Part shown: positions 41,662-50,148 of the stretch, in pieces
Numbering within the stretch: the first letter of the stretch is position 1
Layout of the letters: the number at the start of each line of letters is the position of its first letter
From: Candidatus Rifleibacteriota bacterium
GTDB lineage: Bacteria > Riflebacteria > Ozemobacteria > Ozemobacterales > Ozemobacteraceae
Reading direction: 5' to 3'
NCBI GenBank assembly: GCA_022704885.1
Contig: JAKJFO010000007.1
Location: 436 to 52,707 of the forward strand
DNA length: 52,272 nucleotides
Program-made: the position numbers and the translations under genes
Notes under the pieces: generated by a model
Databases searched by the model: none
Told to the model about the DNA's origin: nothing
The model's input: the letters and a program-made list of their open reading frames with translations, nothing else

Positions 41662-42525
41662 TCAGTGAATGAAAAGTTCGGGCGAACGAACGCTCTGGCC
41701 GATAAAACTTGCTTCGAGACTGTGAATGGTGACGTAGCCACGGTAGCCATAGCGGCTGGCGTCGCGCATGATCAGCAGGCCGGGGTCGTTCCAGATTCCG
41801 GTTTTTTCATACTCATCGAAGCGGGCCCTGATCAGCTCGGTGATATCGATAATCGTTTCATTTTCTCCATCTTCACCAAGAATCGCCGGAATCGAAGGTT
41901 TTTCAGCGTAGTCGCCGCCTTCTCTATGCCAGACCATGAGTGGCGCTGAATGATACCAGTCGCATCCGTCGTGATCCTGTTCGCGCACTCCGGCTATGCC
42001 TGTTCCTTCTGCGAAGGGTCGCGTAAGAAGATAGATTCTTATCGGCAGACCGGCGTATTGGCCATGATCGGCTACGCATAGTTTAAGCAGCGCCCGCCTG
42101 ACATTGAAACCCTTCATATCGACCTGCGCCATAGCGAATGCTCGCGGAATATCGAAGCGCAGCAGGTAACGCAGGGTGGTCGGCCCGCCCCACGAGCCGA
42201 TGTGACCGATCTGATCGTCGCCACTGTTACGGTCGTCACGATACTGGCGCACGCGTGCGTGAGGATGTCTGATAAACGCGTCGCTACCGGTGCGCACTAC
42301 TACCCGGGCGCTGCGACTGCGCTCGGGTATGATCGGCCATTTCAGCTTGCGCAGGCACTTGGGACAGGTAAGAGCATCAGAAGCAACCGGATACTGACAG
42401 TCGCCGCATCTGGTAAGTGCCTCTGCGTCAGGCGCCATGTTTATTATAAACAGGCCGCACAGCAATAATATCGGCAGAAAGCGGCGCAGTATCGGGTGCA
42501 TTATTGATTCAACTTTTGCGTTCAT
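41662..42525 (-). CDS. Secreted DNRLRE-like domain protein with zinc ribbon
   Basis: A 287-aa protein from ATG 42525; an ATG eight codons downstream and a longer start at 42621 are alternatives, none with a strong site. Residues ~9-35 form the signal (PILRRFLPILLLCGLFIINM). Next comes a small zinc ribbon (RCGDCQYPVASDALTCPKC). The rest resembles DNRLRE/TGF-propeptide-like beta domains, with RVVVRTGSDAFIR, YLLRFDIPRA and ETIIDITELIRARFDE at their usual spacing. Such domains occur in secreted carbohydrate-binding or surface-array proteins. It follows the HEAT-repeat gene by 40 nt on the same strand. Confidence 0.65.
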   Translation of the reverse strand: MNAKVESIMHPILRRFLPILLLCGLFIINMAPDAEALTRCGDCQYPVASDALTCPKCLRKLKWPIIPERSRSARVVVRTGSDAFIRHPHARVRQYRDDRNSGDDQIGHIGSWGGPTTLRYLLRFDIPRAFAMAQVDMKGFNVRRALLKLCVADHGQYAGLPIRIYLLTRPFAEGTGIAGVREQDHDGCDWYHSAPLMVWHREGGDYAEKPSIPAILGEDGENETIIDITELIRARFDEYEKTGIWNDPGLLIMRDASRYGYRGYVTIHSLEASFIGQSVRSPELFIH

Positions 42526-42565
42526 CGACTTTGATCCGCTGAGTGGCGCAAGGTTTTCCGGGCGC

Positions 42566-45460
42566 TTACTCAAATTCTGGCGGCGCTGATGATTGTCTGA
42601 CTTCAACATTGATGCGCGCAATCATCTTGCTGGCATACTGACCCTGCTGGCTCTTTGGACCTGCCGATTTGGCAACCTTGCCGAACACCTGGGCCGCCTC
42701 TTTATAGGCGCGGCGGCGGTAATAGACCATGCCGAGATTGAGTTTGAGTGTGATGTCTTCAGGGCTGATAGTGGTTGCCATGACGTAGGCCTTGGTGGCG
42801 TCGATCAGCTTGCCGGTCTTGTAATAAAGGTTGCCGAGAGCCGAATAGACGTAAGCCGCGCGAGAATTGATTTTGATCGCCTCTTTGAGAAACTTCTCGG
42901 CTTCGCGCATGGCACCAAGACGCATTTGCCGCATGCCTTCGTTAAAAGCCTTCTGAAACATTTCCTGCTGGCGGCGTGCCGCCGCGATTGCCTTCTCGGT
43001 TTTTCTGAATTCTTCTGGTGGCAGTATCTGCTCAAGCGCTGCCAGAGCTTCGCGGCTGATGACCGCATCTTTGTCTTTGAGAGCCTGAATGAGAACGCTT
43101 CTGGCGTTGACGACGCGCATGATGCCGAGAGCTCTGATTGCTGCCCGCCGCTCATCCCAGTTGTCTTTGTTCTGAGCCATTTTAACGAACTCGGTAACAA
43201 TGGCCGGATTGCCGAGTTCAGCCAGTGCCTCGATATAGGCAAGGCGCGCTTCGCTTTCCTGCTCCTTGTCGAAACGTTTTTTGAGCTCTTCGTAGCAGCG
43301 CGGGTGGCTGATGCGGGCGAGGGATCTGATGATATGTATTTTGAGGTCGAGCGTGTCTTCGTCGAGAAGTTTGACGAGATCGACAAAGGCGCGGTTGACC
43401 CGCATTTCGCCGAGAATCTTGATTGCCTGAAATTTGAGGGCCCAGGATTCGCGCTGCAGCGTCGAAATCAGGCCAGGTACCGCCCGTTCATCGCCGATTC
43501 TGCCGAGCGATATGATGGCAGCCATGGCCAGATCTTCGTCTTCGTCTTCGAGTGCTTCGATCAGGGCATTGACCGCTGATGCATCACCGAGAGTACCAAG
43601 GGTTTCGGCAGCGGCTATGCGCGCCGGCCAGAATTCATCTTTGAGGTGCGGTTGAATAGCTTCGCTGTCACTGTGTTTGCCAATCAGACCCAGGCTCAGA
43701 ATCGCCTGTCGCCTGATTTCTTCTGATTTGCTCTGCAACAGCTGAATTACGTGTGGCCGGGCTTCATTGCCGAAAGTGGTCAGTGCCCGTCTTATCCAGT
43801 AATTGACGTGCTCGTCGAACTTGCCGAGGTTGCGGCAGAGCTTGGGCACCATAAGTGCCGGCCCGATTCGAGTAAAGGTTGCGCAGACGCTTTCGAGCAG
43901 CATGCGCTTTTCGCTCTTGAGCAGCGCAAAAAGATCGTCGATAATTTCGCTGCCGTAGTTTGCCAGGGCTTTCTGGGCCGCATCGCGAATCGACTCGGAA
44001 GGATCTTCGAGAGCTCTGAACAGCAGTGGCAACGACATGCCGGCACGGATGCGGCCGAGAGAACGCAAAACCCAGTATCTTGCTTCTGAATCGGTAGAGT
44101 CGGTGGCGAGGGCGGTGAGTTCCATCAGAGCGTCTTCTCCGTAGCCGCCGAGAACGTCTGAAGTCGTTTTGCGAATGGTCCATGAGCGGTCTTTGAAAAG
44201 TTTGATCAGATGCGGGTAGATGCCACGAGGTTTGATCTCACCGATAGCGCGCAGAGACCAGTAACGCACGTCTTCTTCGACTGAGCTTAAAGCCTTGAGC
44301 AGGTTAGGTACCGCTTTGGTGCCGAATTTAACTATAGCCCGACAGGCATGTTTGCGCACAACCCAGGCCGGGTCAAGAAATCTTTCGATCATTGCCGGCA
44401 CTGCATCGGGGTTGAGATAATAACCCATAGATTCGAGCGCGGCCATGCGGATTTCGGGGTCGGGATCGGAAAGAAACTTTTTGATATCGGCGTATGCTGT
44501 CTGTTCGTGCATCTTGCCGAGAATTCTGATGGCCCAGTAACGACGCTCTTTATCCTGGCTTTCGAGGGCCGAAACCAGCGGAAATACCGCTTCACTGCCC
44601 ATGTCGGTAAGAGCCTGTGCTGCCAGCGCTCTGCCCATCCAGTATTCACTCGAAAGCGATTCCATCAGATATGGAATCGAGTGAGTACCAAAATCTTTGA
44701 GAATCTCGTATATCAGGTCGCGAATCTGTTCTGAAGGCTGCGACAGCGCTTCAAATAGCTTTGCTGCTACATTCGGGTCTCCGATTTCGCGCAGTGCCCG
44801 CAGAGCAGCGATACGTACTCCGATATCGCGGTCCTGCAGCTTTTCCAGCAGTATCCTGGTGTGTGTGCGGTCGCGCAGGTGGCCGATGCAGATGGCCGCC
44901 CAGAATCTGATGTTAGAGTCATTGTCGTCTATTGCGAGTTTAAGCGCTTCTACCGCGTTCTTGCTCATTCTGGTAACGGCTGCTGCGGCTCGTGATCTGA
45001 TTTTCCATGATTTATCACCAAAAAGTCTGATCAGCAAAGCCAGGCTTGCGCGCGGATGGCGGGCCAGACTGCGGGCAGCCATGTTGGCGACCTCGTCGCG
45101 CTGGTCGCGTATCAGTGTCATCAGGTTTTCTATGGCATCTTCACTGTCGCAGCTGCCAAGAGAATGAGCAACGCGAATTCTGACATCGGCAGATTTGTCT
45201 CTGCCCAGGGGTTGCAGAATTTCTCCGAGATTGGGTGGGTTGATAAGACTGAGAGCTTCAATAACGGCGCATCTGACTTCGCGTGAACGATCTGATAGTA
45301 TTTTGGTGAGAGGCTCTACGGCGATGGGGGTTTTGAGTCTACCCAGCGACTTGACAGCTTTCAGGCGTTTGGTGATAAGCGTTGAACGCAGTTCGGTAAC
45401 CAGATCTTCGAGCTCGTTCTGTATTGCAATGTCGACTTTAATCTGACTTTTCGCGGCCAT
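42566..45460 (-). CDS. Giant HEAT-repeat protein with C-terminal TPR
   Basis: A 964-aa cytoplasmic-looking protein (no signal) built almost entirely of ~31-residue HEAT/PBS-lyase-type repeats (for example VRCAVIEALSLINPP, IRDLIYEILKDFG, VRKHACRAIVKFGTKAVPNL, IRRQAILSLGLIGKHSD), about 25 by eye. A C-terminal TPR pair (YVYSALGNLYYKTGKLIDAT, LKLNLGMVYYRRRAYKEAAQ) ends it. This is a long solenoid scaffold. No catalytic motif is seen. It is the upstream gene of a two-gene minus-strand unit with the DNRLRE-like protein. Known HEAT proteins of this type bind phycobilin lyase partners, phosphatases or surface proteins; here the partner is unknown. Confidence 0.8.
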   Translation of the reverse strand: MAAKSQIKVDIAIQNELEDLVTELRSTLITKRLKAVKSLGRLKTPIAVEPLTKILSDRSREVRCAVIEALSLINPPNLGEILQPLGRDKSADVRIRVAHSLGSCDSEDAIENLMTLIRDQRDEVANMAARSLARHPRASLALLIRLFGDKSWKIRSRAAAAVTRMSKNAVEALKLAIDDNDSNIRFWAAICIGHLRDRTHTRILLEKLQDRDIGVRIAALRALREIGDPNVAAKLFEALSQPSEQIRDLIYEILKDFGTHSIPYLMESLSSEYWMGRALAAQALTDMGSEAVFPLVSALESQDKERRYWAIRILGKMHEQTAYADIKKFLSDPDPEIRMAALESMGYYLNPDAVPAMIERFLDPAWVVRKHACRAIVKFGTKAVPNLLKALSSVEEDVRYWSLRAIGEIKPRGIYPHLIKLFKDRSWTIRKTTSDVLGGYGEDALMELTALATDSTDSEARYWVLRSLGRIRAGMSLPLLFRALEDPSESIRDAAQKALANYGSEIIDDLFALLKSEKRMLLESVCATFTRIGPALMVPKLCRNLGKFDEHVNYWIRRALTTFGNEARPHVIQLLQSKSEEIRRQAILSLGLIGKHSDSEAIQPHLKDEFWPARIAAAETLGTLGDASAVNALIEALEDEDEDLAMAAIISLGRIGDERAVPGLISTLQRESWALKFQAIKILGEMRVNRAFVDLVKLLDEDTLDLKIHIIRSLARISHPRCYEELKKRFDKEQESEARLAYIEALAELGNPAIVTEFVKMAQNKDNWDERRAAIRALGIMRVVNARSVLIQALKDKDAVISREALAALEQILPPEEFRKTEKAIAAARRQQEMFQKAFNEGMRQMRLGAMREAEKFLKEAIKINSRAAYVYSALGNLYYKTGKLIDATKAYVMATTISPEDITLKLNLGMVYYRRRAYKEAAQVFGKVAKSAGPKSQQGQYASKMIARINVEVRQSSAPPEFE

Positions 45461-45804
45461 AGAATCCCTCGCACATTATTTGATACTCTGAGCAGCATGC
45501 CCTGACCAGATAAGATAACACTATTCCCAGCTTTTTGCTCAGATGAATTTTCGACGACTGTACCTCATTCACCAGGTATTTTGTTTATCTGTTGAATCTG
45601 AAAATTCCCGGTTATAAAATCTTTTTCGTAATCGTAATCGTAATCGTAATCGTAATCGTAATCGTAATCGTAATCGTAATCGTAATCGTAATCGTAATCG
45701 ACTGAATTCTCTTCTCAATCCCAGACCGTTTTGACGCTGGTTGAAAAAAACGGCGTAAGCCTATATCATGAGTCTATCTGAAACTGAATTCTACGGAGTT
45801 GATC
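45461..45804. other. Intergenic region with the hexanucleotide repeat
   Basis: 344 nt without a gene between divergent transcription units. It contains the (CGTAAT) tract at 45627-45700. I see no clear terminator and only weak promoter-like matches (TTGACG at 45731; TATATC at 45762). A variable-length tract at this position could alter promoter spacing, though that is inference. Confidence 0.6.
45627..45700 (+). repeat. Hexanucleotide tandem repeat (CGTAAT), 12.3 copies
   Basis: Twelve perfect CGTAAT units plus CG, 74 nt, ending before ACTGAATT. Shorter copies of the same unit occur at 39667-39680 (2.3 copies) and, in reverse orientation, near 32090-32099. Confidence 0.97.
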
Positions 45805-46647
45805 ATGAAAAAGGCGCTGCCAGTTGCTTTGCTGCTTTTGACCGCACTTCTGTTCGCTGGTTTTTTGCCGGCAATGGCTGATGAAAAGATCGTAGTGCCG
45901 GGTGAACCACCGATTACCGCTTTTGCCGTCGATTGCCATATTCGTCTTATCGAGTTTGCGCTGACCACACGCCTGACGGTTGCTCAGAAAGAGAGTTTTC
46001 TGGCTGAGATTACGCGTGAGTGTGCAGAAATGAGCAAAGAAGAAAAAGAAGACTTTCTTGAAGCGATAACTCTGACAGATTCGCTTGCTGAACTCGATGA
46101 AGAAGAGCTTGAAGTAATTCAGGCTGATCTGGCTGACGATTTTGCACAAACAGCCGCCGAAGTGCCTGAAGATGCGGCTTCTCAACTGTTCAACCGTCTG
46201 CAGAACGAAAGCTCGCAGAAAGTGTTTCAGGAAGGCGAGATTCTGATCACGGTTCAGGCCGTAGACGCCTTTGTCGAATATCTGGCTTTTCTGGCCCAGC
46301 CCGACCAGCCGGTCTGGTATGACGCTTCCGCTACTGCCGCCATTAAAGATACTCTTACCAGCAATTTTGCCAATCTGAGCCGCACCGAAAAGGATGCACT
46401 CGAAGACTTTCAGGCTGGCTGGTACATGATCAGGGCAGCGTGGCAGAATGTCGAAGATCAGAAAAAGAAAGATGCCTGGCGCCAGGGCTTTACCGCCTGT
46501 GGCATCAAGCCGGGTGTCGCTCCTGATATCAACATGATCAAAGCCGCACTGGCCGAAAAGGTTTTTGCCGGGCTGATCGATGAAGCTGGCGAATATGGGG
46601 TGGAACCCTATGAATGGGCCGATGAAATAGGCGTAAGAGTCTGGTAA
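45805..46647 (+). CDS. Secreted acidic protein of unknown function
   Basis: A 280-aa protein from ATG 45805 (ACGGAG 8 nt upstream) with a signal peptide (PVALLLLTALLFAGFLPAMA). The mature part is highly acidic and helical (EEKEDFLEAITLTDSLAELD), with two Cys (near residues 43 and 71) that may pair. It has a second half with several Trp/Tyr residues (GWYMIRAAWQNVEDQKKKDA). No family recognised. It starts a plus-strand unit with the scramblase-like gene, 11 nt downstream. It is downstream of the hexanucleotide tract. Confidence 0.65.
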   Translation: MKKALPVALLLLTALLFAGFLPAMADEKIVVPGEPPITAFAVDCHIRLIEFALTTRLTVAQKESFLAEITRECAEMSKEEKEDFLEAITLTDSLAELDEEELEVIQADLADDFAQTAAEVPEDAASQLFNRLQNESSQKVFQEGEILITVQAVDAFVEYLAFLAQPDQPVWYDASATAAIKDTLTSNFANLSRTEKDALEDFQAGWYMIRAAWQNVEDQKKKDAWRQGFTACGIKPGVAPDINMIKAALAEKVFAGLIDEAGEYGVEPYEWADEIGVRVW

Positions 46648-46658
46648 GGGAGGAAACT

Positions 46659-47237
46659 ATGGCTAACATGGCAATGAAAAACAAATACATCGTAAAAGAA
46701 ATGGTGGGAGCCACAAAACTTTGCGAGTCATACATGATTTTAGATCCGCAGAATGGCAGCTTTCTGGGCAGCATCGACGAAGAAGCAACAACAGCACAGA
46801 GCATTGCTCGTGCTTTTCTCGACAAGGCTTTTCTGCCGGTAAAGCTGGTTATGCGTGATACACAGGGTAATCCGGTTCTTGAGATAACCAGACCGGCGGC
46901 TCTGGCCTGTTCAATTTTTACCGTGCGTGGTGCTGATGACAAGGTGCTCGGCCGCCTGAAACAGAAGTTCTCGCTGATGAATCCAGGTATTGCCGTCGAA
47001 GACGGCAACGGGCAAAGCCTCGGAACCATCAGCGGTGGCTGGCGCTTCAGAAACTTTCAGTTCAAGGATACTAACGGCAATCCGGTTGCGACGATCAGAC
47101 ACAAGTCAGAAGGGCTTCTGCGCGAACTTTTAACCACCGCTGATACCTATGAACTCGAAATTCACAGCGATACTTCGATGAGTCTGATCAGTCTGGCAGC
47201 AACGGTCTGCATCGACTTTATCTATCACGAAGATTGA
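46659..47237 (+). CDS. Phospholipid-scramblase/Tubby C-terminal-like protein (LOR family)
   Basis: A 192-aa soluble protein without a signal. The repeated beta pattern (NKYIVKEMVGATKLCESYMI, LDPQNGSFLGSI, PVKLVMRDTQGNPVLEITRP, FTVRGADDKVLGRLKQKF, FQFKDTNGNPVATIRHKS) is the Tubby-like barrel of the scramblase/LURP-one (LOR) superfamily. A hydrophobic C-terminal helix (SLISLAATVCIDFIYHED) would fill the barrel. Its biochemical role in bacteria is not established. GGGAGGAAAC precedes ATG 46659. It overlaps the convergent M55 gene by 20 nt. Confidence 0.75.
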   Translation: MANMAMKNKYIVKEMVGATKLCESYMILDPQNGSFLGSIDEEATTAQSIARAFLDKAFLPVKLVMRDTQGNPVLEITRPAALACSIFTVRGADDKVLGRLKQKFSLMNPGIAVEDGNGQSLGTISGGWRFRNFQFKDTNGNPVATIRHKSEGLLRELLTTADTYELEIHSDTSMSLISLAATVCIDFIYHED

Positions 47238-48132
47238 GCTGATGCCGGCGTCGCCGCGCCCAGAGATGGGCAATTTTGCCGGCCAGATTCGCTGCCCGCA
47301 AAGAGAGTTCGAGAGATCGGCAGATCACCGGGGTCAGATAGGCAATTCTGGTCAGCTGCCAGTACAGCGCATTCATGTCGGGTGCGCTGAATTCAATCAT
47401 ATCGTCTGAGCCCTGAAGATTCCATCTTTTGCGCAATTTATCGGCGATGGCAGTGCCATCTCGCATGGTTATGCGGGCGTCGAACGGGCCTGCCGGCCGA
47501 TAAGGCAGTGGCAGCTGATCAGGCTGGTGTTTGAACGTCGTCAGAGCCCTGGTTGCTTGTGCAGCCAGTTTTTTGCGCAATTCGATCGCGGGTTCGCTCA
47601 GCGGCTTTTCGATTTCGCAGACAATCAGGCCGGGTATTGCCCAGGCTGCCTGGGCGCAGGCCTCCTGACAGCCGCTGAAAAATGCGGGTCGCAGGCCATA
47701 AGCGGCTACTGAAGAGGCAAAAAGTTCGGCTTCGCAAAGTGGATGTTCGTTGACCTCTATTTCAGCCAGTTTCGAAGTCAGTGTGTGTGGCAGAAACCCG
47801 GGAGTGCCGGAAGCTGCATGCAGGCCGACCATCATCAGCAGGTCGTAGCCGCTGACATCGCCAATGCCGATGGCCGGGCCACTTTTGTAGCCCTGGTCGA
47901 GTTCTACGCCTTCGACAAGAAGTTCCTTGAATATGTTGTAACCGGTGCGATGAAAATCTTTGATGCGGATATGCCTGGCACCAGCCTGCAGCAGACTGCT
48001 GCAGATTTCGTTAAGATCGAGAGTGAGACCGACACAGGCCCGCACCCAGCCATCGTTGAAAAGCTGTGCGTCTTCGCGCCTGAGACAATTGGTTGAGCCC
48101 TCGATGTCGGCGAGAATGAGTATTTTAGCCAT
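47218..48132 (-). CDS. dppA: M55-family D-aminopeptidase (DppA-like)
   Basis: A 304-aa protein. The zinc ligands and catalytic residues of DppA can be placed one residue off the Bacillus numbering: D9, E11 (ILADIEGS), H61 (DFHRTG), H105 (GLHAASG), H116 (LPHT) and E134 (CEAELF). DppA cleaves D-Ala-containing dipeptides from cell-wall turnover. The gene is 3 nt downstream of the HD-GYP gene's stop, on the same strand, so the two may be co-expressed. No D-Ala ligase or peptidoglycan permease is nearby. Confidence 0.88.
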   Translation of the reverse strand: MAKILILADIEGSTNCLRREDAQLFNDGWVRACVGLTLDLNEICSSLLQAGARHIRIKDFHRTGYNIFKELLVEGVELDQGYKSGPAIGIGDVSGYDLLMMVGLHAASGTPGFLPHTLTSKLAEIEVNEHPLCEAELFASSVAAYGLRPAFFSGCQEACAQAAWAIPGLIVCEIEKPLSEPAIELRKKLAAQATRALTTFKHQPDQLPLPYRPAGPFDARITMRDGTAIADKLRKRWNLQGSDDMIEFSAPDMNALYWQLTRIAYLTPVICRSLELSLRAANLAGKIAHLWARRRRHQLNLRDR

Positions 48133-48134
48133 GA

Positions 48135-50093
48135 TCAGCGAAACATGCGGCCTTCGAGTACCCGATAGATCTTTTTGTTGATAAAGATATCGACAATTTC
48201 GCGGTTGATGTGGTTCTGGTCGACATCCATGCGCATTATGTCAAGAGCTTTCTGTAGTGGAACTGCCGGCTTGTATGGGCGGTCCTGGGCGGTCAGGGCG
48301 TCGAAAATGTCGGCGACGCCGAGCATTTGCGATTCTATCGGTATTTCTTCTCGTGACAAATGATTGGGATAACCCCGGCCATTGAGTTTTTCGTGGTGTG
48401 CGTAGGCGATTTCGGGTACGCGATTGAGGTCTTTTGTCCATGGTATTTTCGACAGAAACTTGAAGGTATGGCGAACGTGCGATTCGATTTCGATTCTTTC
48501 GGCTTCTGATAAAGAGCCGCGGCGTATCGAAAGAACATGAGTTTCGCGTTCGGTCAGCATTGGTGTCATCAGTCCGTCGCGGCCGAGATGATGCTGTTTG
48601 CCGAGTTCGATCAGTTTGTGAAAACTGCCGTCTTCGAGCAGTGTCGGTTCGTTGGCCTTGATCAGAAAGTCGAGGGTTTCCTGGACTTCCTGGATGCGGG
48701 CGGCAAAAGAAGCTTCAAGCGACGGTCTGATAAGCTGAAAGCGGTCCAGGCCATTTTCCAGGGCATATTCGAGGCATTCCCGGTAAAAATCGGCTTCAAT
48801 TGACTTTTTGATATAGCGGTAACGCTCTTTGAGACTTTCGAGTTCGTATGGAAACAGTTTTTTTGCCTTTACCAGCACCTCTTCGCGCACACCGACCTTG
48901 CCGAAGTCATGCAGAAGCGAGGCGTAGCGCAGCTCGGTGAGCTTTTTCTGGTCGAAGTGGACGCCGGCGAGTTCGCCGGTGCTGACTTTGTTTACTTCGT
49001 AGGCCAGCGCGATGGTCAGTTCGGCAACTCGCTCTGAATGCCCATGGGTAGTAGGGTCGCGCGATTCTATTGCGAAGATCGAAGCCTTGACGAAGCCTTC
49101 GAACAGTCTCTTTATATCCTGATACAGCCGCGAATTTTCGAGAGCGACAGCCGCCTGTGAGGCAAGACTGCAGAGCAGTTCGACGTCGTCGTGGTTGAAC
49201 GGTCTGACCTGATCGAGCGAGAGAGACCGCCCGGCAATTTTCTGTTCGTAGTCGGCCCGCTTGTTGATCAGCTGAATAACCCCGAGGACATCACCATTTT
49301 TGTTGCGCATTGGCACAGCAAGCATCGACTTTGAACGATAACCGGATTTCTGGTCGTAACTTTTATTGAAGGTAAAAGAAAAGGCAGAAGGAATGTCATA
49401 AGCATCGAGCAGATTGACCGCTTCTCTGGAACTGGCGGTATAACCACAGATGCTGTGCCCATCGACCGGCAGAACCGAGTTTTCCTTGACCGACCAGTCG
49501 AGGGAAACATTTTGCGAGAGTTTGAAACGCAGCTGGCTTTCACCTTCGAGCAGATAGAGGCTGCCGGCGTCGGCACCTGCAATATTGCGGCTCTGCGAGA
49601 GAATCAGTTCGAGCAGTTTGTCAGGGTCATTTTCTGAAGAAAGTGCTATGCCGATTTTATGCAGCGCGTCGATGTTTTCCTTTGCCGTCTGCAATTCTCT
49701 TTCGAAATCACGGTTTGGCAGGTAGCACGCCTGACCGGCTCTTACCTTGAGTACCAGATCGTAAAGCCCGGTTTCAGCGACTGGCAGGCTTACATAAGTA
49801 AATGGACGATTAGCGAACAGATGTTCAAGATAGTCCTGGCCGTGTTTGTCGCCGACAATCAGCAGTGGCAGGTTTTTGTCGATTTTTTCAAAATAACCGA
49901 GAAATCCCAGCAGATTCGAGGAGAACGCATCCTCATGAATCAGGAAAATGCCATTTGGGTCAGGATTTTTGAGTTCTAAATATTGTTCGCCACTCAGAAA
50001 AACCGTTTTTACGTCAGGCCGTCGAAAAAACGCAACGAAAGGCGGCGAGTCAGGAAACCCGGATGCATACAGTCTGATAATTCGCTGCGCCAT
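48135..50093 (-). CDS. Pseudoreceiver/GAF/HD-GYP signalling protein
   Basis: A 652-aa cytoplasmic protein. Residues 1-125 have a receiver-like fold pattern without an evident phospho-acceptor Asp. A GAF domain spans ~150-325 (SSENDPDKLLELILSQSRNI to SLASQAAVALENSRLY). An HD-GYP phosphodiesterase follows: H350/H352 region (THGHSERV), H395-D396 (LLHDFGKVGV), HHEKLNGRGYP (566-576) and VADIFDALTAQDRPYKPA. Between the HD and HH-GYP parts there is ~120 residues of insertion (about 405-525) not seen in short HD-GYP domains. It would hydrolyse cyclic di-GMP or a related dinucleotide. The start has GAGGGG 7 nt upstream. Confidence 0.9.
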   Translation of the reverse strand: MAQRIIRLYASGFPDSPPFVAFFRRPDVKTVFLSGEQYLELKNPDPNGIFLIHEDAFSSNLLGFLGYFEKIDKNLPLLIVGDKHGQDYLEHLFANRPFTYVSLPVAETGLYDLVLKVRAGQACYLPNRDFERELQTAKENIDALHKIGIALSSENDPDKLLELILSQSRNIAGADAGSLYLLEGESQLRFKLSQNVSLDWSVKENSVLPVDGHSICGYTASSREAVNLLDAYDIPSAFSFTFNKSYDQKSGYRSKSMLAVPMRNKNGDVLGVIQLINKRADYEQKIAGRSLSLDQVRPFNHDDVELLCSLASQAAVALENSRLYQDIKRLFEGFVKASIFAIESRDPTTHGHSERVAELTIALAYEVNKVSTGELAGVHFDQKKLTELRYASLLHDFGKVGVREEVLVKAKKLFPYELESLKERYRYIKKSIEADFYRECLEYALENGLDRFQLIRPSLEASFAARIQEVQETLDFLIKANEPTLLEDGSFHKLIELGKQHHLGRDGLMTPMLTERETHVLSIRRGSLSEAERIEIESHVRHTFKFLSKIPWTKDLNRVPEIAYAHHEKLNGRGYPNHLSREEIPIESQMLGVADIFDALTAQDRPYKPAVPLQKALDIMRMDVDQNHINREIVDIFINKKIYRVLEGRMFR

Positions 50094-50148
50094 GGCAACC
50101 CCTCAAATCACTTAATGAATGTACAATAACCGCAGCCTGCAGCTAAGT

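Noticed and set aside
42593..43579. A 328-codon plus-strand frame antisense to the HEAT-repeat gene.
   Set aside because: Periodic hydrophobic repeats in its translation mirror the HEAT repeats on the other strand; no SD or promoter.
45627..45700. Considered as a CRISPR array.
   Set aside because: Units are 6 nt and directly abutting, with no spacers and no cas genes nearby.
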